Shown in pieces: positions 30,748-42,869 of a stretch of 64,000 nucleotides of DNA. Made by a program: the position numbers and the translations under genes. The notes under the pieces are model-generated. The model ran no database searches, had not been told where the DNA came from, and worked only from the letters and a program-made list of their open reading frames with translations. This DNA is from Cladocopium goreaui (Eukaryota; Sar; Dinophyceae; Suessiales; Symbiodiniaceae): assembly GCA_947184155.2 (NCBI GenBank), contig CAMXCT020000832.1:124001-188000 (forward strand). The letters run 5' to 3'. Positions within the stretch are counted from its first letter, which is position 1. Every line of letters begins with the position of its first letter.

Positions 30748-31544
30748 AATGATAATGATAATGCATTACTCTACTTGGAATCTATTCACCAACGTTATGT
30801 GATACATGGATAGATAATTGGAATAATGCACGTAATTGAAAGATATTCCTGTTCTCTGTATCAAAGTGCATGACTCTGCAATGGTGGTGAAACTGCATCT
30901 GCGGTGCCAGCATGTCCGTGTGAATTCACGGTGTTTCCCCTTATATAATTTTCCTTACAAGTACCACCTGGCCAAAAATTGTTCTTAAGTCCTCTGGATC
31001 AATTAATTAATCATTCTGGGCATGTGTCCATGTGTCCAGGGTCGTGTTTTTGGCTACTCCAAATTTCTGACTGACATGGTTGTGGAACAAATGAGAGATT
31101 GTCCATTGCAATGTTTGATTACCGGAGGGGCAAGTGGTTGTGACTGTCAATCTGGGTTTGTCTGAAACTCGCTGCCCCTCTTTTAGTTTATGGTTTCGAA
31201 AATTAGATTCCCTATTATTTGATGGCCATGTTGCTGGCCAATCACCCACTTTCAGACACACCTATATATATATGTATATATATATATGTATATTATACAT
31301 ATCATATATCGTCGAAGGAAGTTTAGAAGTCAAACTTCCGACAATATGGACAGATGATTCCAGAGATGGGAAGAGTCAGAGAAGAGAAGAGGAGAAGAAA
31401 GAGAGAGAGAATCAGAAGAAAGAAGATCCAGGTGCGCGAAAGGGTAGCAAAGTCGCGAAACACTGCGTTTTTCCAGTGATTTGAAGCTCCAGAGGGTCGA
31501 AGAGTAGGCTCGCTAAAGCGGCGGGTGCGGAGCCAGCTGGCCAG

Positions 31545-31915
31545 ATGAGAGATGAAAAATTGCACGCCGTTGTGGCGCGAAGCACATTTCCAAGTCAAAA
31601 TGTACAAAACACACCATGCTCGGACCACTTTTGGAAATTGAGAGGTCGAAAAAGTGCACGCCGTTGTGGCGCGAAGCACATTTGCAAGTGAAAAAGCTAA
31701 AAACATTCACGTTCAGAGCACTTTTGGAAGTTGAGATGTCGAAAAAGTGCACGCCGTTGTGGCGGGAAATGTACAAAACACACCAGGTTCGGACCACTTT
31801 TGGAAGTTGAGGTGTCGAAAAAGTGCACGCCGTTGTGGCGCGAAGATGCGCGAAGCACATTTCGAAGTCAAAATGTTAAAAACACCAGGGGTTCGGACCA
31901 CTTTTGGTCGGTCAG
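31545..31915. repeat. Tandem repeat of about 75-95 bp
   Basis: Four to five units around TGCACGCCGTTGTGGCGCGA and GACCACTTTTGGAAGTTGAG. ORFs on both strands are repeat-derived. Confidence 0.85.
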
Positions 31916-31917
31916 AT

Positions 31918-32265
31918 GTCGTTTCGCGTGGCAGGCGCAAGGGATTGTGCACCTTGTCAAAAATGAGCAAAACGTGATGGTTTTGTAGCATTTCCAAAAA
32001 CGATGGCAGGCGTGGGACATTTGAAGAGGATCTGCAAAGATGCGTTGTCCGTGGCAGGCGCAATACAAGAGACATGTTCATCAGAGCTGTTAGGAGGTCC
32101 GGGCGCTGATTTCCTGAGAGGGGTTGCATTTTGCAGCATCAGATCTTCAGGTTTGCTGAGATGATTTTGCGTGACAGGTGCAGCACTTCGTATGACCTGG
32201 CATCACTTTTTCGTGGCAGGTGCAGTAGTTTAGACAGGTGGAGTGGAAAAATCGCAAAACGCAAT
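31918..32265. repeat. Decayed repeats around GTGGCAGGCGCA
   Basis: Variants such as GCGTGGCAGGCGCAAGG, CCGTGGCAGGCGCAATAC and CGTGGCAGGTGCAGTAG recur irregularly. The phrase also resembles the CCACGCCTGCCACGC in the 55.7-kb duplication. Confidence 0.6.
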
Positions 32266-32299
32266 GGTACGAGGCCGTCAGCTCTGCACTCATCTTTTC

Positions 32300-32492
32300 A
32301 TTTTTGAAGGAAGTCTCGCAGAATTCTTTCGTTTTTGATGTTGTCAACTTCGAAAAATGAGGAAGTGCAGAATTGTTTCGTTTTTGATGTTGTCAAGTTC
32401 AAAAATTGAGGAAGTCTCGCAGAATTGCTGCGTTTTTTGATGTTGTCATGTTCAAAAACTGAGGAAGTCTCGCAGAATAGCTTCGTTTTCAA
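32300..32492. repeat. Tandem repeat of about 55 bp
   Basis: Four units containing GAGGAAGTCTCGCAGAATTG and CGTTTTTGATGTTGTCA. Confidence 0.85.
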
Positions 32493-32494
32493 GC

Positions 32495-33135
32495 TTGCAG
32501 ATAGACAGATAGATAGACAGACAGATAGACAGACAGATAGATAGATAGATAGGTAGATAGATAGATAGGTAGGTAGGTAGATAGATAATTAAATAGATAG
32601 ATAGATAGATAGATAGAAAGATAGATAGATAGGTAGGTAGGTAGGTAGATAGATAATTAAATAGATAGATAGATAGATAGGTAGGTAGGTAGGTAGGTAG
32701 GTAGATAGGTAGATAGGTAGATAATTAGATTAAATTAGATTAAATTAGATTAAATTAGGTTAAATTAGATTAAATTAGATTAAATCAGATTAAATCAGAT
32801 TAGATTAGATTTAGATTAGATTTAGATTAGATTAGATTAGATAGATATATCGATAGATAGGTAGATAGGTAGATAATTAGATTAAATTAGTTTAAATTAG
32901 ATTAGATTTAGATTAGATTTAGATTAGATTAGATTAGATTAGATAGATAGATAGGTAGATAGATAGATAGATGGATAGATAGATAGGTAGATAGGTAGAT
33001 AATTAGACTAAATTAGATTAAATTAGATTAGATTAGATTTAGATTAGATTAGATAGATAGATAGATAGATAGGTAGGTAGGTAGGTAGATAGTCAGAGAA
33101 AGAGAAAGAAAGAGAGAGAAAGAGAGAGAAAGAGA
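32495..33135. repeat. GATA/GGTA/TTAAAT compound microsatellite
   Basis: (AGAT)n, (AGGT)n and (TTAGATTAAA)n blocks alternate over 640 bp and end in an AGAGAA run. Confidence 0.95.
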
Positions 33136-35340
33136 GGAGACCTCAACCACCTGTCAGTCCATCAGTGGCTTCGCTCTGCCATCCGTGATTCACAACAACC
33201 AACCTCTCCTATAGGTTTTCTATTTCTGAAACTTCCGCCACCGCCTTGTGCGGTACTACTGGTATTGGTTATATATTCCATTCCATATCCTCATAATATG
33301 AAATCTTTTTCCCCACAAAGTTGCCATGAAAACACTTCAAGTGGTCACATCGCGACTGCGACAGCTTCAGGCGGCACCTCGGTCGTCTGCATAGGCTTTG
33401 TGCAAAGCCTTGAAGACCTCTTCGTGTTGCCACAGCAGCTGCAAGACCTACAGGTCTCCAGCCGCCCGAAGGTGGGCGATGAAATCATGTCCACTGCAGA
33501 TTTGACCATTGAAATGTTCAGTTTATCATCCTAATTAACCATCATTAGTTTTAAAAGCATCAACCAAAAAACGATGATTTCACCATCTTTGGCTCTTACT
33601 TTCTGAAGAGTTTCCACTGAAAACTGGCTGTTTTCAGGATCAAACCTCCTCATTTACTGGAGGTGAACAGAAATGGTGACTTAACCATGGGAAAAATTGA
33701 TCTAACAGAAATTGGTCTTCACACCTACCAGTGGTTGGTGGTAGTCTCAACACCTTAAACAAAAGTAAATTCTGTCAATTGGGATCATCAAATCATAAAC
33801 TCGGTGTAAACCTAGGCTAATTCCGACTAACCAAATAGGCATCAAACCTCCGATTTTGCCCCAATGAAAGAAACTCGATATGACGAACAATCAATCCCGG
33901 CTATCTCTGGAATTTTAGGACTTCACCAATGGTAAATCCCAAGATCCCCATTTCCGCACTAGAAATCACCAGCTCAGCTGGTGAAGGCTCCCCAAAATGG
34001 ACCACCATGGACCACCGTCCACCTCGGGCTCCACCAACAAACTCTTCTGCCGTTGCTTGGCCGCATCCTCCAAGATATGCAGCTGCACCTTACTGCTGGC
34101 CTGGCTTTTTTCGCCAATGCGGGAGAACTTCCAGCAGAAATAGGGGAATTTTAGATGATTGAAGTAACAAAACTGGGTGATTTCACTGACTTAAGGAGTA
34201 AGAATGAGGATTCGCTGACGAATCCTAAAAAAGGATTTCTGACAAGTGTTGGACCCCGAAAATCAACGGTTGGCACATAAATGTCCAACTTTGGATGACT
34301 TGGAGAATGTGGGAATAGTCCCACCATTTCGTGAATCGGCCACCGACTGTCAGGATCTCTAGATTATATCAATCTTAAGATAATCCTTCTTAGAAGCCTA
34401 AAATCGCTTGGTGGTTTCAAAATGGACACCCGGGCAGTCTGCCGTTGATTCGGACCCGGGCCTTCTCATTCTGCGCTCGCAAGCTCCTAAAGTTGGCTCG
34501 AAAAGTTGGCTCGAAGTCAGTTTTTCCGCGGTTGAAGGGATCATACCCGCAACGGTGTCATCAAACATGGCTGGCTGGTAAATCACCAAACTCAATAGAG
34601 GCTTGAGAGGGAAAATCATACGTATATAAATTAAGATGTTTCATTGCAATGTTTGATTACCAGAGGGTTTTTTTGGTGACCAGCAGTGTGTGATTTTGTT
34701 GGCCAGACAAGAAACATCAAGAAACTTAGGGAACAGGAAACCTGAGGGATAGTCCAATTTCTTGGACCAGCTCCAGCTAAGATCCCCATCATTTCAAACC
34801 ATAAAATCTTATCCACCAAATCATAGGGAGTCGCGCCTCTAAAACCATCATTTTTTGTGGTCAAGTAGTCCATTCAGTCCATTCCCAAAGGTCAACCCCA
34901 CGTCTTAGACAAGTGCAACGGGTGTCTCCTGGACTTGGTAATGGTACGCTTTCCAGTCTCGTCCTGCAAGACATGGCCAATCTTAGATTTCCTGCCATCT
35001 TAGAGCTTTAACTAGTTGGCTATAAGTCAAAACCCTGGGTAGACAAACTGTACCCTATAATTAATAGCTGTAGCTGGTCAATGGATGTTTATTCCCCCAG
35101 TCATATGGTAATTTCATAGGTTTGACCCATCCCCAGTTCACGTATGGCAGCATAAACGTGTGCGCTGATCATGACAGGGGAGAAGTTGGATGGCAATGGA
35201 CAGTCGAAAACCAAAGACATCACAGGATGGGCGGAATGAATTCAAAGTTAAAAGCAATGGATCTAACGCTTTCTATCTTAGGATGACGATGGAAAAATCA
35301 TGTGCATTGAAGCGACAACCAACAAAGAATTAAACTGTTT
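33136..35340. other. Mostly non-coding; weak exons on both strands
   Basis: A plus block at 33330-33490 reads TASGGTSVVCIGFVQSLEDL then FVLPQQLQDLQVSSRPKVGD after GCGACAG| and may be an exon. A plus block near 33960-34110 (TMDHRPPRAPPTNSSAVAWP) is weaker. A family A solo end lies near 34653-34668 (TGATTACCAGAGGG) and a family E element at 35025-35130. Confidence 0.35.
35025..35130. repeat. Family E inverted-repeat element
   Basis: AGTCAAAACCCTGGGTAGAC to CATAGGTTTGACCCAT, with AGCTGGTCAATGGATG internally. Confidence 0.7.
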
Positions 35341-35630
35341 AAATGAACAAGTATTCCTGTGTGTTAAAAATACATGGGTTGCCCTGTCTTCATCAACCAG
35401 AGGGCAGAGTGGTATCAACCACCCAGCCAGGGGCCAAACTCCACGGATCAGAGGCTTACCTAAGTGATGCCAACGTTTTGACCGTCTTGACCATCCTCCG
35501 TGATGGTCATCTGTTCATCATCAACACCCACACCTGCCGTCAGAGAGGCATTCAACCCAGCGCCCGGGAGGCGTTGAAGAGGGGAAGCCCAAAATGGGCC
35601 CAACAGATAAGATGTTTGGCTATATAAACG

Positions 35631-35740
35631 GGGTTCTTAAAATGGGGGATCCCCCGAGTCACCATACAGTAGGTTGTTTCAATACTAAACTGATCCAATT
35701 TTTGGATGATTTGGGGTACCACCCATTTTAGGAAACCTCC
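35631..35740. repeat. Family D element
   Basis: GGGTTCTTAAAATGGGGGAT to ACCCATTTTAGGAAACCTCC. A GT and a TAG|G sit in the ends as at 22579. The plus frame before it (GGVEEGKPKMGPTDKMFGYI) continues 14 codons past the TAG|G before a stop. Confidence 0.75.
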
Positions 35741-35870
35741 ATACAACAAGATCCTGGTGGATGTTGCAGATAGGCAGTGTGCTTGTCCCTACTATTGGCA
35801 TTTGATGGCAGCACCATGTTGGGCCGGAATCAACACTTTTGGAATCCCCATTGAAGTGCAGAGGGAGTCG
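35733..35870 (+). CDS. Candidate exon, unknown
   Basis: Starting at TTTTAG|G the plus frame reads KPPYNKILVDVADRQCACPY then YWHLMAAPCWAGINTFGIPI and EVQRESASALQ. It looks coding, but its phase does not fit the preceding block and it runs into the antisense of the HERC-like gene. Confidence 0.25.
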
Positions 35871-35879
35871 GCAAGCGCG

Positions 35880-37363
35880 CTACAAACATCTGAGCTTCTC
35901 TTGGATCCCGGAGCTATCACCGCCATAATGCAGGTGGCCCCATGTAACAACTGAGCCATCTAGCAGGACTGCAGCAAACGCACAATCTGTGCCCTCAACC
36001 TCCTGCACATTTCTGAGCTGGTCCTGGACTGCGGAGCTATCCCCACCAAAATGCGCACTACCCCAGGTCACAACGGATCCATTTCCCAGGACCGCAGCGA
36101 ATGCCCGCTGTGTGCTTCCAACCTGCTGCACCCTCTGAAGCTGATCTTGGACTCTAGAGCTGTCACCACCAGATTCTGGATCGCCCCATGCAACCACTGA
36201 TCCATCAGCCAGGATCGCAGCAAACGCACTGGCAGTCGCTTGAATCTGCTGAACACTATGAAGCTGATCTTGGACTCCAGATGTGTCGCCACCATCCCCT
36301 GGACTGCCCCATGCAACAACAGATCCATTTGTCAGGATGGCAGCAAATGCACGGCCAGAGCCATGAATCTCGTGCACATTTCTGAGCTGATCTTGAACTG
36401 CGGAGCTGTCACCACCACTGTCTGGATCGCCCCAGGTAATAACGGATCCATTTTTCAGGATCGCGGCAAAGGACCAAGTCGTTGCTCGGATCTGCTGTAC
36501 ATTCCTGAGCTGATCTTGGATTTCGGAGCTGTTTGCACCACGAAATCCATTGCCCCAGGTTACAACCGATCCATCCCCACGAATTGCTGCGAATGCGCCA
36601 CCTGTTGCCTCCACTTGCTGAACGTTCCAAAGCTGATCTTGGACCCAAGAACTGTCGCCACCAAAGTCTCTGTTGCCCCAAGCAACAACCGATCCATCTG
36701 CAAGCACCGCTGCAAATGCCTCAAGCGTGGCCTGAAGCTGCTGGACATTTCTCAGAACCAGGCTTTTGCCACCACGTTCTGGGTCGCCCCAAGTCACAAC
36801 CTGTCCATTTTCCAGGAGAGCAGCGAAGGCCCGAGCGGCGCCATAAACTTTCTGCACATTTCTGAGCTGATCCTGGACCGCAGAGCTGTCACCACCATTT
36901 AGGCGATCGCCCCATGTGACAAGTCGGTCACAGCACCAGATACAAAAGGCTCCACCCGCAAAAATGATCAAATGACCTTTTCTGGTTGCTGCCAGGTGGA
37001 AGGGAATTGCCAAGGCGCATAGCTCGTCTCCATCTTGAAGCCCAGCAGTCTCTAAAGATTCCATGGGATCCAAAATTCTCCTGAGATTTGCTTGACCCAT
37101 AAATATGATATATATATATAAATGATATAAATACAAGAATATCTCCACATGAATTCCCCTTCTTTGCCAGATTGTCCTGTTGAAAATAAACAAAAAACAC
37201 CTGACAATTCAGCAATTCCAAGCTTCCCATCTGCTACAAGCCTCAAGAAGCCTTGTCCAAAGGTCTTCTGGGCCAAGAGTTTTAAGTCTCCTACTGCAGA
37301 GGACCTCGGAACAAACAGCTTCTCGCTGCGCCCACTCGGCAGCGACACTGTGAGCTGAAACAT
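35880..37363 (-). CDS. Ubiquitin-like plus RCC1-repeat (HERC-like) protein
   Basis: Exon 1 (37363-37201) encodes a ubiquitin-like N-terminus, MFQLTVSLPSGRSEKLFVP then LKLLAQKTFGQGFLRLVADG. Intron 37200-37091 has donor TCAG|GTGTTT and acceptor GGTCAAG|. Exon 2 continues LRRILDPMESLETAGLQDGD, then nine RCC1-like repeats of about 40-44 aa typified by GSVVTWG and GGDSSAVQDQLRNVQ, to TAG at 35880. The total is about 457 aa. RCC1 repeats form beta-propellers. No HECT domain is present, so ubiquitin-ligase activity is not implied. Repeat 2 lacks a few residues (GGKSLVLRNVQ), and the final repeat breaks off at QEKLRCL, so the gene may be truncated. Proteins of this layout are abundant in Symbiodiniaceae. 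Confidence 0.85.
37201..37363 (-). CDS. Exon 1 of the HERC-like gene
   Basis: 54 codons plus one base. The start ATG is the only one giving the ubiquitin-like strand pattern QLTVSLPSGRSEKLFV. The upstream boundary and any leader exon were not identified. Confidence 0.75.
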
Positions 37364-38474
37364 CTCTGGAGAAGGACGCTCAACACTGTGATGTTTCAGA
37401 GATGTTTCAGGTGTTTTTTCACATAAACAATGTGTGAAGATGTTGTCTCAAACGTTTCAGGATTAAAATAAACTTGTTCAGGTAAATCCGAATTGCGAAG
37501 TAACGTTGGTAGAAAAAAAACGTACTAGCTGGTCTATTTCTCCGATATTGACAATGATATTGCCAAAACAGGTTGGTGATCCAAAATATCTTGAGCCAAA
37601 TCTCACAGCAGGGCAAGTCTTTGTGCAATTTGATTGCTGGCCGAGTGTGCTTGGAGCGAATAAAGATGGAAAAAATGGAGTTTCGCACATGGCTATGGGT
37701 CAAAACCTTGGGCCCCGAGTGGTACGATAATAGGTACCCCTAAAATAGCTGGGATTTACAGATGGGTATCCCCCCAGTCATATGGAAGAATGTGCATTTT
37801 TTCCAATACATGCCGAAAGATTTGGGTTTGTCAAGTCATCTCCAAGATCATCCAAGATCCTGAAAAATTGGGTTTGTGAAAAGTACTGAGTATACCCAAC
37901 GAAGTCTTGGATTTGCAACGCCAAAAAAACATGTTCCCTCTAGATTCCCCAAGTGGATTTCCCATTGGGAAAATAGAAAATCATAGCAAATCCCGGACCG
38001 ATGATCCTTGGAGTCATGAAAATTACTCGCGCCACTGCTGATTTTTCTTCCTCTATTCCTCAATCAACTGATGGCTATTTTCATGACAGAAACGGGATGC
38101 GCCAGAATAAAATGTCACTGATAGATACCACGAAAACGCTGGTTGCATCCAACTAGCAGCAACTAGCCACAAACCCACCAGAACTTAGAGCTACATCCCC
38201 GAAAGGGTGCAGGTATGTGAACGTTAATATCCCACATGTTTTTCGATTTGAATCCACATCCAAAACCCCGTCGAAGCTAGCCCTCAATCGCAAAGTAGTT
38301 GGTGGTTCATCCTACTAAGTCGGCTTTGTTCACCCCAATTACAAGTGGACTAAGCCTAATTAGACTCAGAAAAACAATCAGGATTTTTGCCCGACAGAAT
38401 GGAACCATCAAAACAATCTATATCCAATAGTTCTATATATCCCATATATTGACACAAGCCTAATAGCTGTAACA

Positions 38475-38822
38475 GTGAGCACGATCTAGAGCACGATTTT
38501 TGGCAGCGCACCAAAAAGCACGATCTAGAGCACGATTTTTGGCACGAGGGAAAGCACCAAAAAGCACGGTTTGTGGCACGATGGAGAGCACCAAAAAGCA
38601 CAATTTTTGGCACGAAGGAGAGCACCAAAAAGCACGATCTAGAGCACGGTTTTTGGCACGAGGGAGAGCACCAAAAAGCACGATTTTTGGCACGAGGGAC
38701 ATCAACAAAAAGACGATTTTGTGCACGAGGGAGAGCACCAAAAAGCACGATCTAGAGCACGATTTTTTGCACGAGGGAAAGCACCGAAAAGCACGATTTT
38801 GTGCACGAAGGAAAACACTCAA
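38475..38822. repeat. Tandem repeat of about 44 bp
   Basis: About eight units with GAGCACCAAAAAGCACGAT and TTTTTGGCACGAGGGA, alternately with and without CTAGAGCACGA. ORFs on both strands are repeat-derived. Confidence 0.9.
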
Positions 38823-39382
38823 AACAACGTTCGCCCAAAATATAAAGAAATCCTTTTTTTGACTGTTACAGCTATTAGGACGGACTCAACCCATATATAT
38901 ATATATACATATATATATATCCCGTTGAAACCCATGGTAACCCCGTTCAAGGTGAAACGAAATCAAACCGCCATGATCCCATTGCCACCTTGGTGCATCA
39001 ACTCTAGGTGCTCCTGAGGCTGACCCCCGCAAAAACGGGATAGAAAAGTAATGTGACCACTATTTTAATCATATAACCAGAGTACTGGATATCATAGTTT
39101 AGTTTTGCTGTCTATCTTTTTCTGGGTTCCTATACATCTACATATGTTGTATGTTATCTATAGTTGTATATATCTGTAACTATTATATATATACATGCAT
39201 GCATACAAACACAAGTATTAATATAGATATTATGTGCATAATATCGGGATGGATATAAATGAAAGTTACAACACCCTTCTTGGATGATCGTTACAACGTT
39301 AGCATGGATCCCCCATCACCATGGATCCCCAGATATGGTTGATATGTAAGTGGCTTTTGAAATCTGCTGTGGGCTTATTTCA

Positions 39383-39472
39383 ACGGATTGGTTTAAGGGA
39401 AAATCTACAGGAAACCATAGATTTTCCCATTAAATATGGGGCTTTCCTGTAAATTTTCCCTTAAACCAATCC
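39383..39472. repeat. Hairpin element with 30-bp arms
   Basis: GGATTGGTTTAAGGGAAAAT and its extension CTACAGGAAA are matched by TTTCCTGTAAATTTTCCCTT and AAACCAATCC with one mismatch. Loop of about 30 bp. Confidence 0.85.
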
Positions 39473-39641
39473 ATTGATTATTGACATCTTACTTCATAGT
39501 TTGGTAGCATCCTATGGTAGTACATGGTTTGAAAAAATTGGTTTAACACCCAAAAACCATATTAAAACGCTTTTTCTATACCCATATCATATCAAAGTTG
39601 ATGAGTGTGGCTTTTTCATCAACCAAAGTGTTTTAACCACC

Positions 39642-39796
39642 CATATGAGCCATGGTCAATACTCACTATATGGTTGACGGTCATCCCATCCATAATAAGG
39701 ATCCTTATAATGGTTATTATAAATCCCTATGAACCATTGGATGACTAGCCCCTATTAATGGTTATTAACCATGAGTATTGACCATAGCTCATATAT
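39642..39796. repeat. Inverted-repeat element
   Basis: ATATGAGCCATGGTCAATAC at the left and GTATTGACCATAGCTCATAT at the right, with further inner symmetry around TTATAATGGTTATTATAA. Confidence 0.75.
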
Positions 39797-39854
39797 TGGG
39801 ATTCCACTTCTGGATATGTTTTACAAAACGCGACTCTCCGCGACTGGATCCGAC

Positions 39855-41183
39855 CTTGCTGATGTTCATCACCTTCTGCGCAAAGCTGGGCAAACGCAAC
39901 CGAGCAATCTCCGCCTGAAGCCGTACCCGGTAGCGGTAGCGGTAGCAGCCCGGGGGGGTCATGGGAAAATCCTGGAAACTTCCAATACTTACGGATGTTT
40001 CACCAACACAGATGGCTTGTTGTTTCAGAAATTTGTCAGAATCCACCATCCATTGGCTTCGAAAATGCCACCCACAACGATCGGGAGCATCCCTGAAGAG
40101 AGCATTCTCCAATCACCCGAAAAGACTCCTCCCCACGTGGGTGGATACTGGATGATGCCAGGGCCAACCGCGTCCCAGGCCGGCAAGGCCCTCCCGTGAC
40201 GAGCTGCCAGGTGTTCGATGAATTTCACCCGCAGATTGCTCTGCCCGATCTTAAAGTGTTGCCCAGCCAAGTGCTCCACGATCCTTGAAAAATCACCCTG
40301 TGATTTCAGCTGGTCCCCGAATTGGAAATCGGGCGTAGCTGCGTAGCTATGGAAAACCACTATATATATAATTTTGTTGTTGGCAAGTCATGTGATATAC
40401 ATATATGTATATACTATGGTCCATTTTTCCATAGCTATGCTAGATTTAAACCCACAACCCGAAACTTCTCCTATTTCTGCTTTCCATGTGGGGATTGTTT
40501 ATTCTTGAGCTTCCCACATTGTGATTCATCTCAATGCCATCTTTCTCCGCAAGTTCTGCGCAGAACCCCGCTGAATCCAGTGGCCCTTCAAGGTTTTCTA
40601 TACAACTCCTCTTGGATGTGCGTCCACCCGGTGATATACATAACTAGGCCCCTCTAAGGGGTGCCGAATGGTTTTCCCACTCTTGCGCGGGTTCTCATTG
40701 ATGTTACTTAATTAAGGCTTAGTTCGCGAGTTGTCTTCTTTACCGATGAATTTATCTATGGGCTCACAACCACTATCCGCTATCCAACAAAATCTCCCAA
40801 AATCTTCCTAGTTCGAGAATCATCCCATTTAGTGCTTAGTTCCACCCTGGTGATCGTTCCCCAGTAGCTTATCCCAAATAGTTACTACGGCTATCATACT
40901 ATGGTTCCTAATGGGATGAGTTCCTATGCTTCCTATGCTTCCTATGGTTCCCAGTTCCCATGTTACTATGGTTACTATAGTTCCTATCCCTCGGTTCATA
41001 CCAGTTAGGATCCTCCCTGGGACGATCCTCTCCTCGCATTCTTCGTTCGAGCTTCGGGAAGAGATCCCACCAAAAGACCACGGGCAGCAGCGGGGCACTG
41101 CTCAGCATCTGATCGTCCACGGCGCAGAAACGGATCTGCTTGGCCAACAGGTCGAAGAGGTGCACGGCCCAGAAGTATGGCAC
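39855..41183 (-). CDS. Exons of an unrecognised, probably helical, protein
   Basis: 41002-41183 after a T-run and TTGTTAG| reads VPYFWAVHLFDLLAKQIRFC then AVDDQMLSSAPLLPVVFWWD and LFPKLERRMRGEDRPREDPN, donor CTG|GTATGA. 40169-40309 has exactly 47 codons, phase 0/0: LKSQGDFSRIVEHLAGQHFK then IGQSNLRVKFIEHLAARHGR and ALPAWDA, donor GCG|GTTGGC. 39855-39914 has exactly 20 codons, phase 0/0: AEIARLRLPSFAQKVMNIS, donor AAG|GTCGGA. A further block near 40535-40600 (KGHWIQRGSAQNLRRKM) may supply the phase change between the first two. It could be part of one large gene with the minus exons up to 51 kb. No family recognised. Confidence 0.6.
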
Positions 41184-41239
41184 CTAACAAAAAAAAAGTC
41201 ACGTGGGCGGCCAAGGCATGAAGAGTACCCAATTTTTTA

Positions 41240-41347
41240 TTACCCTCTGGTTATTTAACATAGCCATGGAAAATGGTCCATTTATAGATGATTTACCTAT
41301 TAATAGCATGGTGATGTTCCATGGCTATGTTAAATAACCAGATGGTA
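41240..41347. repeat. Family A inverted-repeat element
   Basis: 108-bp copy, TACCCTCTGGTTATTTAAC to GTTAAATAACCAGATGGTA, inside the intron upstream of exon 41002-41183. Confidence 0.85.
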
Positions 41348-42080
41348 GCTGATTGATGTATGTATATACTATTAATACTATTTATACTATGAATACTATG
41401 AATAGACTATTAATACTAAACAAAAACTCAAATCTGTGGTAAGGTTTTACATGTTGACTCATCCTCTGGTGATAGTCACCTCCAGTGGTTTAACATGCAT
41501 TTCTATGGCTTTGAGGGGGTTAAGAATGGGACAATAATTGGATATGAATGGATTTACCTCCAACAGTGTCATCAAACGTGGCTGGAAAATCCAATGGAGG
41601 GTTTTAGCGCTGAAAAACATGTGTATATATACATATATATATATATAATTGTGAATATATTTTTATAGATATATAATTATTTGTTTTATACATATTTATA
41701 TATATATGTACTATAAACCACAGTTTAGCTGGTGGCAGCTAGTGACAAACCAGCCCTTAGCTATTGTTTGAAGGCCTCACCTTGTGGATCTGCGGTTTAT
41801 GATCTTGGTGTCTCTGATATTCTACCCATAGAATCACCACTTACAATTCCCAATTATTCCTATGAAATATGTCCATCATCCCCCAGAAAACCCATATGAT
41901 TATTGGGTATGCCGCATAGAATCACCACTCCCTTCCCATTATGTTCCCATGAATTTTCATAGTTGTCATTCCCATTCGAGTATGTTCCCTCATCCTAGAA
42001 TATATTCCCAAAAAATATTCCCATATTAGTTCCTATATTAAACTCCCATGAAACTGATTAAGTTGCCACCCAATATCCCC
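41348..42080. other. AT-rich stretch; nothing recognised
   Basis: Short AT microsatellite around 41620-41720. No exon seen. Confidence 0.5.
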
Positions 42081-42084
42081 TCAT

Positions 42085-42166
42085 CCTTTCCTGGCCTTGT
42101 GCTGGTCCACCAAGCCAACATCCAAAATGAATCTGGGAGCGGCAGCGGCAGCGTGGCGTGTAGCAA
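42085..42166 (-). CDS. Candidate exon, unknown
   Basis: After a T-run and TTTTTTTGAG| the minus frame reads LLHATLPLPLPDSFWMLAWW then TSTRPGKDEG. Good polypyrimidine tract and G/C third positions. The donor is not clear. It may belong with the exons at 39.8-41.2 kb. Confidence 0.4.
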
Positions 42167-42239
42167 CTCAAAAAAAATATCCCGGCAAGAGACCCCAAAC
42201 AGTGTGGGGGAGTGGGAAGATAATGTAGGATAATGTTGT

Positions 42240-42245
42240 TGATGA

Positions 42246-42279
<34 letters not shown>

Positions 42280-42285
42280 GGCGGT
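42240..42285. repeat. GAT/GGT trinucleotide array
   Basis: (GATGAT)n then (GGTGGT)n. Encodes poly-His on minus as an artefact. Confidence 0.95.
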
Positions 42286-42297
42286 CCACAAAGGTTA

Positions 42298-42408
42298 AGG
42301 GATCGCTTAGAGCACCGGAAAGTGGATCACTTAGAGCACCGGATCACTTAGAGCACCATGGGATCACTTAGAGCACCAAAAAAGTGGATCACTTAGAGCA
42401 CCAAAGAA
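42298..42408. repeat. Five copies of GGATCACTTAGAGCACC
   Basis: 17-bp core with variable spacers (GGAAAGT, ATG, AAAAAAGT). Inverted relatives lie at 44918-44985. Confidence 0.9.
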
Positions 42409-42517
42409 TCATACCTTTGGGGTAACACTTGGGGACACGGAGTCAGGCACAGCAACCTCATCATTTTTCTTGCTGTCCTGCAGACACACGCACTGCACTG
42501 CTCTTTCATGATCAGTT

Positions 42518-42572
42518 ACCGGTGGGGTGGGGTGGGGTGGGGTGGGGTGGGGTAATAACGTTCATGTTCCTG
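42518..42572. repeat. GGGGT run followed by AATAACGTTCATGT
   Basis: Six GGTGG-type units capable of forming a G-quadruplex, directly followed by AATAACGTTCATGTTCCTG. The combination recurs at 56355-56397. Confidence 0.8.
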
Positions 42573-42587
42573 TGCACACACAGGCAA

Positions 42588-42662
42588 GACGTTCCTGCTA
42601 CGTCGTAACATCTTCGTCAAGTGACTTGCAAGACGTTCCTGATACGTTGTAACATCTTCGAG
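42588..42662. repeat. 44-bp satellite, two units
   Basis: GCAAGACGTTCCTGCTACGT and TAACATCTTCGTCAAGTGAC. Same unit and orientation as 44418-44780. Confidence 0.85.
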
Positions 42663-42685
42663 AAGAGCCCTTCTGAACGACAACG

Positions 42686-42862
42686 GGCTCCACGGGCTCT
42701 ACGGGCTCTACGGGCCCGGGCCCTTACGGGCCCGTACGGGCCCGTTCTACGGGCTCTACGGGCTCTATGGGCTCTACGGGCTCTATACGGGCCTTACGGG
42801 CCCTACGGGCCTTACGGGCTCTACGGGCTCTACGGGCTCTACGGACCTTACGGGCCTTACGG
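42686..42862. repeat. 9-bp GGGCTCTAC minisatellite
   Basis: (GGGCTCTAC)n with GGGCCTTAC and GGGCCCGT variants. Recurs at 44280-44408. Confidence 0.9.
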
Positions 42863-42869
42863 TTACAGA

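Noticed and set aside
36240-36902. 220-codon plus ORF
   Set aside because: Antisense shadow of the RCC1 repeats. Repeated DNA lacking stops in one frame lacks them throughout.
42040-42291. Poly-His protein on the minus strand
   Set aside because: Arises from the GAT/GGT trinucleotide array.
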